The notes under the pieces: model-generated
The model's input: only the letters and a program-made list of their open reading frames with translations
What the model was told of the DNA's origin: nothing
Database searches by the model: none
Made by a program: the position numbers and the translations under genes
NCBI GenBank assembly: GCA_002379425.1
Contig: DFTH01000012.1
Coordinates: 45,858 to 109,857, forward strand
DNA length: 64,000 nucleotides
From: Prevotella sp. UBA4217
GTDB taxonomy: Bacteria > Bacteroidota > Bacteroidia > Bacteroidales > Bacteroidaceae
Reading direction: 5' to 3'
Part shown: piece after piece, positions 26,901 through 34,361 of the stretch
Position numbering within the stretch: the first letter of the stretch is position 1
Layout of the letters: each line of letters begins with the position of its first letter

Positions 26901-27025
26901 ACAACTTTTGGGATCTGACGATAGAAACTGGCATCCGTTCCCCAGCCGAGGGTTCGGAGTTCATCGGTATAAATGCGGTCAGACGGGATGAATTGTCTGA
27001 GTTCTGCAAGGAATTGTTGTATCAT
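23999..27025 (-). CDS. FAD/Fe-S oxidoreductase, D-lactate dehydrogenase type
   Basis: 1008 residues. The N-terminal half is a FAD-binding PCMH/GlcD domain (RAAGTSLSGQSCTD near 88-101 binds the FAD; HGTGRNMAPFVKYEWG later). The C-terminal part has a pair of ferredoxin-like clusters, CIECGFCEVNC and CATDGLCSTSCPM (about residues 593 and 655), and two CCG domains (MEKMCCGQIWES; GVGCCGFAGDRGF) typical of GlpC/LutA/HdrD. This architecture matches fused D-lactate (or 2-hydroxyacid) dehydrogenases feeding electrons to quinone. The divergent neighbour is a lactate permease, which strengthens lactate as substrate. Malate or glycolate remain possible. The minus-strand -7 box TATCTTTG is at 27068-27075. 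Confidence 0.88.
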   Translation of the reverse strand: MIQQFLAELRQFIPSDRIYTDELRTLGWGTDASFYRQIPKVVIRSDGEEEISKIVKACKKHKLPYTFRAAGTSLSGQSCTDSVLIVAGKHWEKYTVGENQDTIRLQPGIVGAKVNEILKPYGRVFPPDPASIGSAMVGGIVINNASGMNCGVHANSDRMMVSARIVLTDGTILDTGDAKSKESFRKSHPDFIKKIEDLRDKVRADGELASRIRTKYSIKNVTGLNLRPLVAYDDPFDIIAHSMVGSEGTLAFLSEVTMRTLYDYPYKASAMVYFLTMKESCEAVVAMKKLMAGDEDVKMSAENLMVKSAEMLDYMSLNAVDDPVFLQYKKDVDAGKIEGVEPGDYHNLTAILTETKGITHEQLLEKVAKIKECLGAFRLYIPAEFTEDPAVYGKYWAIRSGIFPSVGGTRPIGTSCLIEDVAFPIDSLPEATVKLQKLIADHGYSDACIYGHAFEGNYHFILNQSFADEHEVARYAEMMRDVARLVVEEYDGSLKAEHGTGRNMAPFVKYEWGDKAYQTMKELKAIFDPDGLLNQGVIFNDDPECFIKCLKPLPVLDFDFNKVPDGGHYLMDPSLSTAKETIEQVKRANKCIECGFCEVNCMSCGLTLSSRMRIAVQREICELEATGKNPERVATLRKQYKYYGDQTCATDGLCSTSCPMKINTGELTHLIRQMDMNNNPMGYKVGEFAANHMAGIKSGLRVVLDVAHLGHITLGPKLMTNVCRTMNKMGLPLWTTAMPKKKRQPKQSDLTQFIIEKSIPHKTDPKQQSSDLKVVYFPSCINQTMGQSKLSGKKHDLVDEVIQLLAKAGYETIFPKGMEKMCCGQIWESKGMLDIADRKSAELEQSLWEASEYGRYPVLCAQSPCLHRMRKVMHKMKLYEPAEFIMKYLVPRLDFHPIDRHIALHITCSTRQMGVADDLIALAKMCSNHVYLPEGVGCCGFAGDRGFTYPELNKYGLRKLRPQIEANHIEVGYSNSRTCEIGLETNTGIPYMNIVYLVQECTTRKTNL

Positions 27026-27067
27026 AGGTTGTTATTGGTATTTGTCTGTTATGTACATTGATTGGGG

Positions 27068-27189
27068 CAAAGATACAAAAAAGATGTGATAAGTGGCAAG
27101 CGAAATGGAGAAAAACTTTGTATAGAATGATCCTTTTTGATTTTTTCACATAATTATTGAGGGGATGTCGCAAAAAGTTCGTATATTTG
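27068..27189. promoter_or_regulatory. Divergent promoter region, lactate dehydrogenase / permease
   Basis: Minus-strand TATCTTTG (27068-27075) faces the dehydrogenase; plus-strand TATATTTG (27182-27189) faces the permease, with an imperfect -33 TTGA at 27157-27160. The ~107 nt between the -7 boxes could hold a shared regulator site; no clear operator palindrome was found. Confidence 0.55.
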
Positions 27190-27244
27190 GCAACAATTTG
27201 TGAAGCAAGTAAACCTCCTTATAAACAACAATTACTAAAAACCT

Positions 27245-28849
27245 ATGTCAGCATTAGTATCTGTCATTCCAATCCTGTTACTCATCGTATTGATGATGGG
27301 TTTCAAAGTATCAGGTTACAAGAGTGCAGTCATCACACTTGTCGTAACAATCATTCTGGCCTTGTTTGCCGCTCCGGCGATGGGTATCGTGCCGGAGAAG
27401 TATGAAGGAGTCTCTATCTATGGCGTGACACTCTGGTCGGTTATCGAGGGGTTCCTAAAGGCCTGCTTCCCCATCATTCTGATTATTATCTGTGCCATCT
27501 TTAGTTATAATATCCTCTGTGAAACGAAGGAAATTGAGACTATTAAGACGCAGTTCATTCAGATGACCTCCGACAAGGGCCTGTTGGTGTTGCTCCTGAC
27601 TTGGGGGCTTGGTGGTGTGCTTGAAGGCATGGCCGGTTTCGGTACGGCAGTGGCCATTCCAGCCGCCATCCTCATCGGTCTGGGCTTCAAACCGATGTTC
27701 TCCGCTGTCATCTGTCTGGTGGCCAACACGGTGGCCGTAGGCTTTGGTGCCGTGGGGCTTCCTGCCACCACGCTGGCCAATCAGGTTGCTGCCAGTGGTG
27801 TCGCCACGCCTGAGGAACTCTGTGAGGTGGCCACGTTTATCATCCTGCAACTCTCGCTGATGTTCTTCATCACCCCGTTCCTCATCCTGATGATGACCGA
27901 CCGTACGAAGATCGTAAAGAATATCTCCATTGCCCTCTTCGTGGGTACGTTCTCCATTGTCGTACAGTTCTGCTGTGCCCACTGGATTGGTCCGGAGACA
28001 CCAGCCATCCTCGGTTCCGTAGCAGCCATCATCGCCATGCTCATCTATAACAAGTTGTTTATCCATGACGAGAGTCCTGCCGATGAGGTGATCGTCGAGA
28101 AACAGAAGTTCGGCCTGACAAAGACCCTCAAGGCATGGAGCGTCTATGGGCTGATCATTTTCTTCATCCTGATCAGCAGTAAGATTGTGCCTCCCGTCAA
28201 TGAACTGTTGAACAATACGCTGGTGACCAAGTTCGACCTGCCTGTCATTGGCAACACCTTTAAGTTTGGCTGGCTGTCGAATGCGGGTCTGATGATCTTC
28301 TTGGGAGCCGTCATCGGTGGTCTGATACAGGGCATGAGTTTCGGCAGTCTGATGAAACTGCTGGCCAAGACAACCCTAAACCTTCAAAAGACGGTGGTGA
28401 CTATCTGTTGCCTCGTGGCGATGGCTATGCTGATGAACAATACGGGCATGACCAACGACATTGCCAAGGGTCTCGTGCTCCTGACGGGCTCTGCCTTCCC
28501 GTTCTTTGCTCCCCTCATTGGCTCTATTGGCACCTTCGTTACGGGTAGTGCCACGAATGCCAACATCCTCTTTGGCAAACTTCAGGCCACTGCCGCTGCA
28601 GATCTTGGCCTGACCAATCCTGGTACGTTCTTCGGTGTCACGGGTAATGAGACAAACTGGCTGGCTGCTGCCAACTGTGCTGGTTCTGAGGGTGGTAAAC
28701 TTCTCTCACCGCAGTCGATTGCCATCGCTACGGCAGCCTGCGACATGGAAGGGCAGGATGGCGACATCATGCGTAAGACGATGCCGTTTGCCATCTTCTG
28801 GATTCTAATGAATGGCCTGATGGTCTTCCTTGGGCTGCATGTCATCTGA
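27245..28849 (+). CDS. lctP: L-lactate permease (LctP family)
   Basis: 534 residues with 12 or more hydrophobic segments spanning almost the whole protein and the family features GMAGFGTAVAIPAAILIGLGFKP (split around residue 125-150), GLPATTLANQ, and IGSIGTFVTGSATNANILFG near residue 420. LctP proteins import lactate or glycolate by proton symport across the inner membrane. The start MSALVSVIPILLLIVLMMGF is the first Met after the promoter. Divergence from the FAD/Fe-S dehydrogenase suggests a lactate uptake and oxidation module. No RBS of note. Confidence 0.93.
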   Translation: MSALVSVIPILLLIVLMMGFKVSGYKSAVITLVVTIILALFAAPAMGIVPEKYEGVSIYGVTLWSVIEGFLKACFPIILIIICAIFSYNILCETKEIETIKTQFIQMTSDKGLLVLLLTWGLGGVLEGMAGFGTAVAIPAAILIGLGFKPMFSAVICLVANTVAVGFGAVGLPATTLANQVAASGVATPEELCEVATFIILQLSLMFFITPFLILMMTDRTKIVKNISIALFVGTFSIVVQFCCAHWIGPETPAILGSVAAIIAMLIYNKLFIHDESPADEVIVEKQKFGLTKTLKAWSVYGLIIFFILISSKIVPPVNELLNNTLVTKFDLPVIGNTFKFGWLSNAGLMIFLGAVIGGLIQGMSFGSLMKLLAKTTLNLQKTVVTICCLVAMAMLMNNTGMTNDIAKGLVLLTGSAFPFFAPLIGSIGTFVTGSATNANILFGKLQATAAADLGLTNPGTFFGVTGNETNWLAAANCAGSEGGKLLSPQSIAIATAACDMEGQDGDIMRKTMPFAIFWILMNGLMVFLGLHVI

Positions 28850-28886
28850 TAGAGAAACTAAGACGTTAAAACGAGTGTGAGAGTTT

Positions 28887-30890
28887 ATGACGATAACAAA
28901 GAATTACTTAAAGGGCTTTTTCTTGTTGGTTCTGTCCATAGCCCTCTGCTGTGTGGGCTATGCCCAGGAGCCTACTGAGGAGGAGGTGGTGTTTGCCCAG
29001 AGGATCTATCATTTGCAGGAGATTGGTGACGAGGAAGGCTTCCTTCAGGCCGAGCAAGCATTCATGGACTATTTGGAGAAAAAAGGTGACTGGGCAAAAT
29101 ACTACAATGTATGGATGAACAAGGTGGTCTATGATGTCAACGAAAAGAAGTTCTACCGTGCCTATACGGAGATCAGGAAGATTACCGACGACATCAGAGA
29201 ACGCAATAAACCGATGTACCTGTATATCCCTCATCAGGCGCTGGGCTTCTATTATGTCAACAAGAGTAATCCGGAAATGGGCGCCCAGCAGTTTATGAAG
29301 GCGCTGGAGAAGATAGACACGCTGAACAATAAACTGGCAGCGGCCAACCTCTATATCTCACTGGCTCAGGCGTTGAGTTTTACCAATCCCCAACAGGCAC
29401 TGCGCTATCTTGACAAGGTGGAGCCGATGACGCGTAACCCCACCACCACGAGTGGGTTGCTGGGCTATCGCTGCATCATTACCTACGAGATGGGCGACGA
29501 GAAGGCTTTCGATCGCTATTATTCCCAGTATGATAGCATCAGACGGCAATATCCAGAGGAATTCAACGAGTTGAACTACGATTATGTGATGGTGTATCGG
29601 AACATGCGCTTGGGTAACTATCAGGAGGCGCTGGGCTGGTGTGACTCCGTGGATGCACGCGACGAAGCCTGTGAACTGCGGGAGAAGGTCTATGCCAAGA
29701 TGGGATTGTGGGAAAAGGCCTACCAGGAAGATACCATGAAGGACAGTCTGCGGGCTCTCCAGTACAATGAGGTGCTGATCGACGACCTGAATTCACTGAA
29801 TCATGATATTGCCGTGATGGACTATGCCCTGGAGCGTGCTCATGCGAGGAAGATACAGATTATCTTAGTCAGCCTGTTATCCCTTGCTGTTATCGCCCTG
29901 TTGGTAGGTATGCTTATCTATCGCCATAAGAAGAACTTGCGGCTGAAGCGGCAGTATGATGAACTTCTGTTGGCACAGCAGCGTACTAAGGACGCGCTGG
30001 CCATCCGAAAGGCCTTCGTCGGTTCACTGCAGGAACGTCTCACCTCGCCAATCAACCTGTTGCTCGGCTTTGCCCGCGCATTCAATAATCCGGATTTCCG
30101 TCTCAATGTGGAGGATAGGGAGAAGGCATACGAGAGTATTACTGCATCGGCCAAGAGCATTGAGTCGCTCCTGGAGCCGTTGCTTGACTCTTTTGTCTAT
30201 AATCACAATGGCATCGGCCACGAACAGCGGCAGTTGTGCCTCGACACCCTCCGTTCGCCACTGAGTGCTATGATCGGCATGGCTGAGATGATTGCCTCCG
30301 ACAAGGCTCATTCGATTACCGAAGATGACTATATGGCGATGCGCAGTGAGATATCCAAAGATGCCAATCAGGTGGCTACGGCCGTACATGAACTGCTCGT
30401 GTTCTCCACGTCTGATGAGGGCGCTGAGGTGGTGAAGGGTGACCTCGTCGGTCTGAACGAAAGCGCCTTGTCGTCGCTGAGTGCTTACGACCTCCGTAAT
30501 ACTAATCTGAGGACTCAGTTTAGTACCAACGTTGACTATGATGTCAGGATTTCCACTAACCAGGACATGCTGCATGAGTTGCTGATGACGCTGATCTCGA
30601 ATGCCGATAAGTATGCTACGGGAGGGGTTATTTGGATGTACTGTTATCAGGAGCCAGCCGGCACGTACGCCATCTCGCTTGTCAACGATGCGCCAGCCAT
30701 CGGTGCGGAAGACGCGAAGAGGATATTCGAACCCTTTGTACGTCTGTCGGGAGATGGCAAAGGCTACGGACTCGGACTTGGCCTCCCGCTCGCCCGAAGA
30801 CTGGCACGTATGCTGGGCTATGAACTCATTCTGGACTCCGACTACCAAGATGGTGTCAAGTTCGTCATTACTGGCATCGTCAGGGCATAG
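28887..30890 (+). CDS. TPR sensor, histidine-kinase-like, without phosphoacceptor His
   Basis: 667 residues: signal peptide (1-26), a periplasmic helical TPR-like domain (30-315), one membrane segment (323-345), then a cytoplasmic kinase-like region. There are two HisKA-like helices: one reads LQERLTSPINLLLGF with Glu383 where the phosphoacceptor His should be, the other CLDTLRSPLSAMIGM with Asp453 in that place. The HATPase part has an intact N box (LISNADKYA), F box (RIFEPFVRL) and G2 (KGYGLGLGLPLA), but the G1 box reads NDAPAIG rather than DxGxG. Probably a signalling pseudokinase or a protein whose partner is phosphorylated elsewhere. It lies 6 nt before the MFS gene. Confidence 0.85.
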   Translation: MTITKNYLKGFFLLVLSIALCCVGYAQEPTEEEVVFAQRIYHLQEIGDEEGFLQAEQAFMDYLEKKGDWAKYYNVWMNKVVYDVNEKKFYRAYTEIRKITDDIRERNKPMYLYIPHQALGFYYVNKSNPEMGAQQFMKALEKIDTLNNKLAAANLYISLAQALSFTNPQQALRYLDKVEPMTRNPTTTSGLLGYRCIITYEMGDEKAFDRYYSQYDSIRRQYPEEFNELNYDYVMVYRNMRLGNYQEALGWCDSVDARDEACELREKVYAKMGLWEKAYQEDTMKDSLRALQYNEVLIDDLNSLNHDIAVMDYALERAHARKIQIILVSLLSLAVIALLVGMLIYRHKKNLRLKRQYDELLLAQQRTKDALAIRKAFVGSLQERLTSPINLLLGFARAFNNPDFRLNVEDREKAYESITASAKSIESLLEPLLDSFVYNHNGIGHEQRQLCLDTLRSPLSAMIGMAEMIASDKAHSITEDDYMAMRSEISKDANQVATAVHELLVFSTSDEGAEVVKGDLVGLNESALSSLSAYDLRNTNLRTQFSTNVDYDVRISTNQDMLHELLMTLISNADKYATGGVIWMYCYQEPAGTYAISLVNDAPAIGAEDAKRIFEPFVRLSGDGKGYGLGLGLPLARRLARMLGYELILDSDYQDGVKFVITGIVRA

Positions 30891-30896
30891 GTATTC

Positions 30897-32108
30897 ATGG
30901 ACAGACTTTGGAACAGGAACTACTGCAAGGTGATGGCGGCGAACTTCACGCTGTTCTTTGCCTTTTATGTGCTGACGCCATTGTTGCCGCTGTACTTGCG
31001 TGATCATTTCGGGGCGACGAAGGATGTCATTGGTCTGGTGCTCTCCGGCTATACCATCACGGCGCTTTTGTTCCGTCCGTTCAGTGGCTATTTCGTCGAT
31101 TCCTTTCCTCGCCGCACGGTGCTGATGGTGTGCTTCGGCGGCTTCGCGATCTTTTTCGCTGGCTACCTCGCTGCCTCCACCTTATTATTATTTACTATCG
31201 TCCGGACGCTCCACGGTGGACCCTTCGGGGCCCTGACGGTGGCAAACTCCACGGCGGCCATCGACGTGCTGCCCTCCAGCCGTCGCACGGAGGGCATTGG
31301 CTACTATGGTCTGTCTAACAACCTCTCCATGGCGATAGCACCGACCGTTGGTATCTTCATCTATAAATATACCGCCAGTTTTGAACTTCTCTTCTGGATT
31401 GCGCTTGTCGTGGCCTGTGCAGGCTGGCTCATCGATGCCACGGTAGAGTTTCCCGAAAAGGAGATCGTGCGCAACAAGTCGAAACTATCGTGGGACCGTT
31501 TCTTCCTGGTGCGTGGCTGGTTGCTCGGCCTGAACATGGTTGCCTTCGGCTTCAGTTTCGGCGTGCTGAGCAACTACCTGGCCATCTATGGTATGGAGAC
31601 ACTGGGTATTACGGGTGGTACGGGCACTTATTTTCTGCTCTGTTCCATCGGTCTGATGGCGTCACGCCTGCAGGGCGGAAGAGCCTTACGGCAGGGTAGG
31701 CTGACGCATAACGCAGGGGAGGGGATGGTGATTTCTCTCGTAGGCTATACCTTGTTTATATTAATGCCAACGCTCTTCCCCGACAACCATGAGGCCGTCA
31801 TGGCAGGATACTATGGCTCGGCCCTGCTGATCGGCTTGGGCAATGGTCACCTGTGGCCTGCCTTCCAGAATATGACGATCAGTGTGGCCCGCAACAACCA
31901 GAGGGGTACAGCCAACTCTACCATCCTCATTTCCTGGGACATCGGCATGGGACTGGGAATCCTGGCTGGTGGTGTCATCGCTGAACACCTAGGCTATGGG
32001 GCCGCCTTCTGGACGGTTGTGCTTATCAATGCCTTGGGGGTGGCCGGCTTCTTCCTCGCCACCAAGGCTTTCTTCCTGGAGCGCAAACAAAGCGCGTCGG
32101 TATGTTAA
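30897..32108 (+). CDS. Major facilitator superfamily transporter
   Basis: 403 residues with 12 predicted membrane helices, an MFS size. The loop 2-3 motif is GYFVDSFPRRTVLMV (variant of the G-x-x-x-D-R-x-G-R motif) near residue 62, and RTLHGGPFGALTVANSTA near 100 is typical of drug- and sugar-exporting MFS proteins. The substrate is not identifiable. Its start lies 6 nt after the sensor gene, so the two are likely cotranscribed; the sensor may regulate it or act separately. Converges with pantothenate kinase with a 25-nt gap. Confidence 0.9.
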   Translation: MDRLWNRNYCKVMAANFTLFFAFYVLTPLLPLYLRDHFGATKDVIGLVLSGYTITALLFRPFSGYFVDSFPRRTVLMVCFGGFAIFFAGYLAASTLLLFTIVRTLHGGPFGALTVANSTAAIDVLPSSRRTEGIGYYGLSNNLSMAIAPTVGIFIYKYTASFELLFWIALVVACAGWLIDATVEFPEKEIVRNKSKLSWDRFFLVRGWLLGLNMVAFGFSFGVLSNYLAIYGMETLGITGGTGTYFLLCSIGLMASRLQGGRALRQGRLTHNAGEGMVISLVGYTLFILMPTLFPDNHEAVMAGYYGSALLIGLGNGHLWPAFQNMTISVARNNQRGTANSTILISWDIGMGLGILAGGVIAEHLGYGAAFWTVVLINALGVAGFFLATKAFFLERKQSASVC

Positions 32109-32133
32109 GGAATTCCGGCCTGCGTGCCTCGTT

Positions 32134-32970
32134 TTACTTGGGCCTTTTCTTGTTGAACGTATAGTCAAGGGCAGCACCGATGGCGGTGCAGTACTGCGAG
32201 TGCTTGGGCACGTGGAAACTGATGTCGTAGAGTTTCTCCAATCCGGGGAACACCTCCTTGCACTGTGGCAGAAGCGAGAGGTTGCCAATCAGCACGAAGT
32301 CACGGATGCCACTGCCGAGTGAAGCCAGCCAGGCGGCTGAGCCGATCGACTGGAGCACCATTTTGATCAGGCCGGCAGCAATATCCTCTTTCGAGGCATC
32401 ACTCTGGGCCTTGGCGAAGTTGGAAGCCGTGGTGTCCATAGGCAGTCCGGGCAGGGGATGAAGGCTGATGTCGCCGATAGCCAGGTCGATGTTCCGGACA
32501 TTTCCCTGCTTGGCCAATGTGATGATCTGTTTGTAGTCGCCTGTGTTGAGCATGATGCGGGAAAGTCCTACCAGTGTGCCGCCACCGACACCGATACCAC
32601 CGATATGCCGCATCTCATCGCCATTGCATAGGATGAAGGTAGTACCTGTACCCATGGATACCACGATGGCATGGTCGAGTTTCGATTCGTAGCGGGCGCC
32701 AAGGCCGTCGGCCACAAACTCCTCCGACTTGTCTGTCGGCAGTCCGTAGATTGGCGTGTCGATATAGGCGGCACCCACGCCTGTAAGCATCACCTGCTCG
32801 ACATCCTTGAGATCGATCTCGTTGTCGTGCAGGTACTTGCCGAAAGCACCATAGAGAGAGGTGATGGGGTCGGCTGCCGTGATGTGGATGGGGGCAGAGA
32901 CCTTGCCGTTCTTGATTCCTACAATCTTAGTGGTGGAGATGCCCACGTCGATACCAATGACAATACCCAT
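32134..32970 (-). CDS. coaW: Type II pantothenate kinase
   Basis: 278 residues of the ASKHA ATPase fold. The start GIVIGIDVGISTTKIVGIKNG is the first phosphate loop; MLTGVGAAYID, VVSMGTGTTFILCNG and GIGVGGGTLVGLSRIM follow, matching type II pantothenate kinases (CoaW, as in staphylococci), which phosphorylate pantothenate in the first step of CoA synthesis and are usually not inhibited by CoA. A BadF-type ATPase is the main alternative. It is a single gene downstream of the tRNA-Phe terminator. Confidence 0.88.
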   Translation of the reverse strand: MGIVIGIDVGISTTKIVGIKNGKVSAPIHITAADPITSLYGAFGKYLHDNEIDLKDVEQVMLTGVGAAYIDTPIYGLPTDKSEEFVADGLGARYESKLDHAIVVSMGTGTTFILCNGDEMRHIGGIGVGGGTLVGLSRIMLNTGDYKQIITLAKQGNVRNIDLAIGDISLHPLPGLPMDTTASNFAKAQSDASKEDIAAGLIKMVLQSIGSAAWLASLGSGIRDFVLIGNLSLLPQCKEVFPGLEKLYDISFHVPKHSQYCTAIGAALDYTFNKKRPK

Positions 32971-32990
32971 AATACTTCTTGTTTAGGTTA

Positions 32991-33027
32991 AAATAAAAAA
33001 CCCGGCCGCCATAACGCGAAACCGGGC
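32991..33027 (-). terminator. Terminator after tRNA-Phe
   Basis: On the minus strand, CCCGG (33022-33026 complement) pairs with CCGGG (33001-33005 complement) around a 16-nt loop, followed by a run of six T and further T/A. It separates tRNA-Phe from coaW. Confidence 0.7.
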
Positions 33028-33042
33028 TAATGAAAGGAGGAG

Positions 33043-33115
33043 TGGTACCTCCAGGAATCGAACCGGGGACACACGGATTTTCAGTCCGATGCTCTACCAA
33101 CTGAGCTAAGGCACC
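33043..33115 (-). tRNA. tRNA-Phe (GAA)
   Basis: A 73-nt cloverleaf on the minus strand: acceptor GGTGCCT / AGGTACC with discriminator A (one G-T pair), D-arm with AGCTCAGTTGGTAGAGC, anticodon stem-loop around CTGAAAA giving anticodon GAA, T-loop GGTTCGATTCC. CCA is not encoded. Confidence 0.95.
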
Positions 33116-33187
33116 AATTTCGGTTCTTTCAGTCGCGTCGCTTTGTGAAAGCGGTAAACCGAGCGGCAATCCTTTCGTTTGCGGGTG

Positions 33188-33219
33188 CAAAGGTACTGCT
33201 TTTTTCTGAACCCACCAAA
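33188..33219 (-). promoter_or_regulatory. Promoter of tRNA-Phe
   Basis: Minus strand -7 TACCTTTG (33188-33195) and -33 TTTG (33216-33219) at 20 nt. It gives a leader of about 70 nt before the mature tRNA. Confidence 0.75.
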
Positions 33220-33248
33220 TAAATTGGCTATTTTTTTTGAAAAAGTTT

Positions 33249-34352
33249 TTAAGAGAGGTGCGTCCACCCTTGCGCCTTGAGTTCAAACTCCTGATTATCA
33301 CGGGTCACGAGCACCTTGCCGAACTTCTCCTCGGTGATGTGCCCGATGAGTTTCACACCGTCAATCTGCTCTATCTTCTCGTGGTCACCGATGGGAACGG
33401 TGAACAGCAGTTCGTAGTCCTCGCCGCCATTGAGCGCGCAGGTGGTGACGTTCATGTTCAGTTCTTCAGCCATCACCGCCGTCTGGTAGTCGATGGGAAT
33501 GTTTTTCTCATAGATCCGACAGCCCACACCCGACTGTTTGCAGATATGCAGCAGTTCGGAGGAGAGTCCGTCGCTGATGTCCATCATCGCCGTCGGACGG
33601 ATGCCTGCCTCCCGGAGTCTCTCGATGATGTCGCCACGGGCCTCAGTCTGCAATTGGCGCTGCAGCAGGTATTCCTTGCCGCTGAAGTCGGGCTGGAAGG
33701 TGAATGTTGAGAGTTGGGAGTTGAGGGCTGAGAGTCTTTTTCCGTCGCCAGCGGCCTTGGCCTCGGCAATCTTCTTCCGCAGGTCATCTACCTGTCCGTA
33801 ATAGACGGTCTTCTCGCGCTCCAGCAGTTGCAGACCCATGTAGGCGGCACCGAGGTCGCCAGAGACGCAGACGAGGTCGGTGTTCCTTGCACCGTTGCGA
33901 TAGACGACATCCTCCTTCCGTGCCTCTCCGATGCAGGTGATGCTGATGGCCAGGCCAGTGTAACTGGAGGTGGTGTCACCGCCGACGATATCGACGCCCC
34001 ACTTGTCGCAGGCCAGACGGAGTCCGCTGTAGAACTCCTCCATGTCCTCTACAGAGAATCGCTTGCTGAGGGCCAGGGAGACTGTGATCTGGCGGGGCGT
34101 TCCGTTCATGGCGAACACATCACTGATGTTCACCATCGCCGATTTATAGCCAAGGTGCTTCAGGTCGATGTAGGTCAGGTCGAAGTGCACGCCCTCCATC
34201 AGCAGGTCGGTGGTGACGAGTACTTCTTTGTCAGGGTAGGAGAGTACGGCGCAGTCGTCGCCCACACCGTATTTCGTACTCTCATTCTTGATCTCTATGT
34301 CCTTAGTGAGATGGTCGATCAGACCAAACTCACCGAGTTTTGCTATTTCCAT
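33249..34352 (-). CDS. thiL: Thiamine-monophosphate kinase, with in-frame insertion
   Basis: 367 residues, somewhat longer than usual for ThiL. The enzyme phosphorylates thiamine monophosphate to thiamine diphosphate using ATP. AIRS/PurM-type motifs: EFGLIDHLTK at the N-terminus, GVGDDCAVL, TTDLLMEGVHFD, AMVNISDVFAMNG, VGGDTTSS, and DISDGLSSEL near residue 255. Residues near 205 (KRLSALNSQLSTF) are encoded by ctcaact-type repeat DNA (about 33701-33737) normally seen between genes. The insertion keeps the frame and precedes FSGKEYLLQRQ, so the enzyme is probably functional. Third gene of the sppA-lpxK-thiL operon, 9 nt after lpxK. Confidence 0.9.
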   Translation of the reverse strand: MEIAKLGEFGLIDHLTKDIEIKNESTKYGVGDDCAVLSYPDKEVLVTTDLLMEGVHFDLTYIDLKHLGYKSAMVNISDVFAMNGTPRQITVSLALSKRFSVEDMEEFYSGLRLACDKWGVDIVGGDTTSSYTGLAISITCIGEARKEDVVYRNGARNTDLVCVSGDLGAAYMGLQLLEREKTVYYGQVDDLRKKIAEAKAAGDGKRLSALNSQLSTFTFQPDFSGKEYLLQRQLQTEARGDIIERLREAGIRPTAMMDISDGLSSELLHICKQSGVGCRIYEKNIPIDYQTAVMAEELNMNVTTCALNGGEDYELLFTVPIGDHEKIEQIDGVKLIGHITEEKFGKVLVTRDNQEFELKAQGWTHLS

Positions 34353-34361
34353 GATGTCTTG

